Below are positions 22,195 to 25,049 of a stretch of 25,049 nucleotides of DNA, in pieces. This stretch comes from SURF-24 sp964537965 (GTDB lineage: Bacteria > Bacteroidota > Ignavibacteria > Ignavibacteriales > SURF-24). The stretch spans positions 1 through 25,049 of the forward strand of contig CAZIDB010000047.1 in assembly GCA_964537965.1 (NCBI GenBank), written 5' to 3'. A program made the position numbers and the translations under genes. How positions within the stretch are numbered: position 1 is the first letter of the stretch; every line of letters begins with the position of its first letter. The notes under the pieces were generated by a model. It saw nothing but the letters and a program-made list of their open reading frames with translations, made no database searches and was not told where the DNA came from.

Positions 22195-24267
22195 TTACGC
22201 TTTAGCCCCGTTAACCGGCAGTTTAACAAAAAATTTACTTCCCTTTCCCGGTTCGCTGCTTATCCATATTTCTCCCCTGTTCTTCTTAATAAATTCTTTA
22301 CAAAGAATTAATCCAAGACCGGTTCCCTCCTCATTTGAAGTGCCCTTTTTAACCATAACTTTATCAATTTCAAAAACACCATGTATTTCTTTTTCATTCA
22401 TTCCGATTCCGTCATCGGATATCCCGAGCTGAACTGAATCTGCCGTCTGTGCGTAACTTATAATAACTTTTCCACCGTTATGAGAAAACTTAATTGCATT
22501 GGACAGCAAATTTCTTAGTACGGTATTTACCATAAAAGTATCACCGTATGCAACAATTCCGGGTATAAGGTTATTCCTGAACATAATTCCTTTTGCCGAG
22601 GCTGAAGTTTTAAATAATTCAACCGCGTCAACTACTGCTTTGTTCAAATCAATTGATTCAGGATTAAATTCAATCCTACCGGTTTGCAGGCGCGACCACT
22701 GAAGTAAATTTTCAAGCAGCCTGTAAGTATTTCTAGAGGAATCATATATACCGTTAATCATTTTTAACTTGTCATCGTCACTCATTGTAGCAAATTCAAA
22801 CTTAAGAATCTCCGAAAGACCCAGCAAAGCGGTAAAGGGATTCTTGAGATCATGTGCAATAATTGAAAACAATTTATCTTTGTCCGTGTTGCTCTTTTTC
22901 AGTTTTGAATTCAGCAAAGATAATTCTTCTTTTTGCTGAGAAATTTCCTCGTTCTTTTTAAGCAGCAATAAGTTTATTTTCTTTTTTGTCTTAGCTGAAA
23001 AGAAATAGAAAAGAGCTATTAATGTTGCAAGTACAACGGTAGCTATATATAGTATCCTGTTCTTTCTTTCAATATCAATATCTTTTTGAAGAAGTGAAAT
23101 CTCTTTATCCTTTAACTCAGATTTGAAACGGCTGTCCATCTCGTTAATCTGCCTCATTGAGTTTTCATTAAAGGTGCTGTCTTGGCGTGAATGATACAGT
23201 TCCGAATACTTATAAGCGTTTGTAAAATCTCTGATCGCTTCATATTCAGCCGTAATTTTTTTTAGGGAAGAAATCATACCTCGGTTATCATCCACCTCTT
23301 TTCTCAGTTTGTAAGACTGCAACAGAAACTCAAGACTTTTTTTGTGGTTACCCTGTAAACTATGTAATGTACCAAGCTGACTATATGAAGATGCTAAAGC
23401 TCTTTTTCCTCCGGTGGATTTTCTGATGGCAAGCGACTCGTTAAAATATGAAAGCGCATTCGTAAAGTTCATCAGCCTCATATGACAAATACCCAGATTA
23501 TCCAAAGTACCGGCAATTTCTTCTTTAGAACCAATTTCCTTTTTTATATTAAGTATTTTTGTGTGGTATGTAATTGCTTTATCATACTCTTTCAGGTTCA
23601 TGTATATCAATCCGAAGTTCTCGAGCGAACTCATTATTCCGCGCTTATCGCCAATTGTTTCTCTTATTACCAGGGCTTTATCTGTATATTCTAATGCGGA
23701 CGGATAATTTTTAAGTACATAGTTTAAAATTCCAAGAGCGTTGTAAGCGTTAGCTAATTCTTTCTGGCTTTTACCTTCTTCTGCAAATCTGATAGCTTTA
23801 AATAAAAATGAAGTTGCGCTGTCATACTTTCCGAAGTATTCATAGTTAATAGCAAGATATGTGTATGAGCGGGCAATTTTGGATTTGTCGTTAAGATGTT
23901 TTCTTATATTTAATGCTTTGATTCCGCAATCAAGTGATTTCCTGTATTCTTCCTGTGTAAAATACATCATACTCATTTCGAACAAAACATCCGCTTCGCC
24001 GGATTGATAACTAATCTTTCTTGACTGCAGTAAAGCATCTTCTGCAAACGGAAAATACTCTTTAGCTTCTTTTTCATTATGCTCAGACAAGACACCAACT
24101 ATATAATCAACATATTTCTTACCGCTGTATTCTTTCAACTTAGCTTTAAAAGTATCCGGCTGACAAAGTGAATTGATTGATGAGTGAGATATGATTATAA
24201 ATATAAGGAGAACAACTTTTACAAGATTTATAATATTCAGGAAAAATTTTCGTTCGGATTTAATCAA
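22195..24267 (-). CDS. TPR-containing membrane sensor histidine kinase
   Basis: A 690-aa kinase of the Bacteroidota TPR-sensor type. An N-terminal signal/anchor helix (about 15-35) exports about 370 residues. Five or more TPRs follow (LANAYNALGILNYVLKNYPSALEY, IAGTLDNLGICHMRLMNFTNALSYF and so on). Then come a second membrane helix (406-423), a coiled coil (430-465), HisKA with H472 in SIIAHDLKNPF, and HATPase_c with N box LRNLLSNAIKFS (N590), G1 SDDGIGMN, and G2 EEGTGLGLILCKEF. The start is TTG: TAA occurs in frame just upstream and no ATG lies before the signal helix, while AAGGAT sits eight bases ahead. Periplasmic TPRs probably bind a protein or peptide ligand. There is no adjacent response regulator. 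Confidence 0.93.
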   Translation of the reverse strand: MIKSERKFFLNIINLVKVVLLIFIIISHSSINSLCQPDTFKAKLKEYSGKKYVDYIVGVLSEHNEKEAKEYFPFAEDALLQSRKISYQSGEADVLFEMSMMYFTQEEYRKSLDCGIKALNIRKHLNDKSKIARSYTYLAINYEYFGKYDSATSFLFKAIRFAEEGKSQKELANAYNALGILNYVLKNYPSALEYTDKALVIRETIGDKRGIMSSLENFGLIYMNLKEYDKAITYHTKILNIKKEIGSKEEIAGTLDNLGICHMRLMNFTNALSYFNESLAIRKSTGGKRALASSYSQLGTLHSLQGNHKKSLEFLLQSYKLRKEVDDNRGMISSLKKITAEYEAIRDFTNAYKYSELYHSRQDSTFNENSMRQINEMDSRFKSELKDKEISLLQKDIDIERKNRILYIATVVLATLIALFYFFSAKTKKKINLLLLKKNEEISQQKEELSLLNSKLKKSNTDKDKLFSIIAHDLKNPFTALLGLSEILKFEFATMSDDDKLKMINGIYDSSRNTYRLLENLLQWSRLQTGRIEFNPESIDLNKAVVDAVELFKTSASAKGIMFRNNLIPGIVAYGDTFMVNTVLRNLLSNAIKFSHNGGKVIISYAQTADSVQLGISDDGIGMNEKEIHGVFEIDKVMVKKGTSNEEGTGLGLILCKEFIKKNRGEIWISSEPGKGSKFFVKLPVNGAKA

Positions 24268-24294
24268 GCAGTATTATCCTTATTTTATGCAAGG

Positions 24295-24302
24295 CAAATA
24301 TA
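24295..24302 (-). promoter_or_regulatory. -7 promoter element TATATTTG for the TPR kinase
   Basis: Exact TAnnTTTG match on the minus strand, ending 27 bases before the TTG start at 24267. As at 11014, a TTTTG lies 12 bases upstream rather than the canonical 19-21. Confidence 0.4.
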
Positions 24303-24496
24303 AAAAATTAGCTGCAAAAGTTTATTCTTTTTATAAGCAATTAAAACTCATAACCATTTATCTGTAAATATAACCTCTTGTAGAAAAAGAAGTCTATTTA
24401 TGTAATTATTATCGGAAATTCGGCTTAAAAAATATAGCCCTATACGGATTTCGTACGTCAAACAAAAATAATTTTAGAGAAATAAGAGGTGGAATA

Positions 24497-25049
24497 ATGC
24501 ATTTGAAATTCTTTACTGCCATTCTGTTTTTTAGCTGCCTGTTTATAATATTTTCCGGAAATCAGTTATACAGTCAAACCGGTAATATCATAATCGGGAA
24601 CAACATCACTCTTAATTCAAAAATACTTGATGAAGATCGGACAATCCAGGTGTATCTGCCGGATTCATATAACACATCAAAGGCAAATTATCCCGTGGTT
24701 TATTTAATGGACGGTGAAGGACATTTTAGTTACACGGCTGGATTGTTACAATTTTTCGCAAGAAATAATATGGCACCGGAAATGATTCTTGTCGGCATTC
24801 CAAACACATTCAGGAACAGGGATTTCACTCCGATTGCAGATGTAACTGTTGCCGGCAGCGGTGGTGCAGATAATTTTCTTAAAGTTCTTAAAGAAGAACT
24901 AATTCCGATGATTGAAGGAAAATACAGAACGCTTCCCTACCGCATTATGATTGGTCATTCGCTTACAGGAATGTACTGCTTTTATACAATGCTCAAGGAA
25001 CCCGGTTTATTCAATTCATTTATCGCTGTAAGTCCCTGGTTAATTTATC
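24497..25049 (+). CDS. Secreted esterase-D-like alpha/beta hydrolase, partial
   Basis: The 5' 184 codons of a gene that runs off the window end. A signal peptide covers about residues 1-27 (MHLKFFTAILFFSCLFIIF, ending LYSQ). The rest matches the esterase D / IroE-Fes type alpha/beta hydrolases: RTIQVYLPDSYNTSKANYPVVYLMDGEGHF (first strands and oxyanion region), PEMILVGIPN, then the nucleophile elbow IGHSLTGMYCFYTM, with Ser in G-H-S-L-T-G, and FIAVSPWLIY. The elbow has Thr where the usual G-H-S-x-G-G has Gly. The catalytic Asp and His would lie beyond the edge. GAGGTGG (24486-24492) is the ribosome site, just before the ATG. Substrate could be an acetylated sugar, a siderophore ester or another ester; unknown. 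Confidence 0.85.
   Translation, partial: MHLKFFTAILFFSCLFIIFSGNQLYSQTGNIIIGNNITLNSKILDEDRTIQVYLPDSYNTSKANYPVVYLMDGEGHFSYTAGLLQFFARNNMAPEMILVGIPNTFRNRDFTPIADVTVAGSGGADNFLKVLKEELIPMIEGKYRTLPYRIMIGHSLTGMYCFYTMLKEPGLFNSFIAVSPWLIY

Noticed and set aside
1..25049. Defence island, prophage, integron or insertion sequence
   Set aside because: No nuclease, transposase, integrase, toxin-antitoxin or phage structural gene is seen in any frame. The content is sensor, envelope and redox functions.

Overview
The window reads as bacterial chromosome from a low-GC member of the Bacteroidota/Chlorobiota/Ignavibacteria assemblage, most likely Ignavibacteria-like. This is an inference from four things: several carboxypeptidase-regulatory-domain/TonB-type outer-membrane proteins, Asp-box and TPR-rich secreted or sensor proteins, AT-rich DNA, and TAnnTTTG promoter -7 elements placed 22-30 bases ahead of several start codons. 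No rRNA, tRNA, CRISPR array, transposase or phage gene was seen.

Region 1 (1-2793): the N-terminal part of a secreted Asp-box (BNR) protein on the minus strand, then a plus-strand pair made of a small multi-pass membrane protein with a HASIPNHW motif and a CDF cation-efflux protein. The pair is probably a metal-handling operon.

Region 2 (3020-4947): a compact thiol-redox operon holding glutaredoxin, a GroES co-chaperonin without GroEL, a thioredoxin-fold protein with a non-canonical Cys site, and a thioredoxin reductase. The reductase has lost all three arginines that normally bind the NADPH 2'-phosphate. The operon ends in a clear intrinsic terminator. It is the most interesting biochemistry in the window, because both the reductase and its neighbouring thioredoxin depart from the textbook in ways that could be co-adapted.

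Region 3 (5109-10738): a tiny secreted Gly-rich protein with a thrombospondin-type-3-like Ca-binding motif, a 937-aa outer-membrane barrel with a Gly/Arg-rich insert, and a convergent 713-aa secreted protein of unknown function (GATase-like N-terminus, probable TIM-barrel C-terminus).

Region 4 (10739-14467): a non-coding stretch with two back-to-back REP-like hairpins, then a NarL-type two-component pair followed by a 125-aa protein ending CPPFCN and a 194-aa membrane protein, both unrecognised. A 521-bp gene-free stretch follows. It holds an 82-bp direct repeat pair, a set of mini-palindromes with a GTA/TAC apex, and further repeat remnants.

Region 5 (14468-19985, all minus strand): a PAS histidine kinase with a five-Cys cluster, then an adenosylcobalamin riboswitch leading a BtuB-like TonB receptor, a carboxypeptidase-regulatory-domain secreted protein whose start codon abuts a long hairpin, and a rhomboid protease.

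Region 6 (20210-25049): a class III nucleotidyl cyclase fused to a TolB/FlgO-like domain and TPRs, a convergent TPR sensor histidine kinase that starts with TTG, and the 5' part of a secreted esterase-D-like alpha/beta hydrolase.
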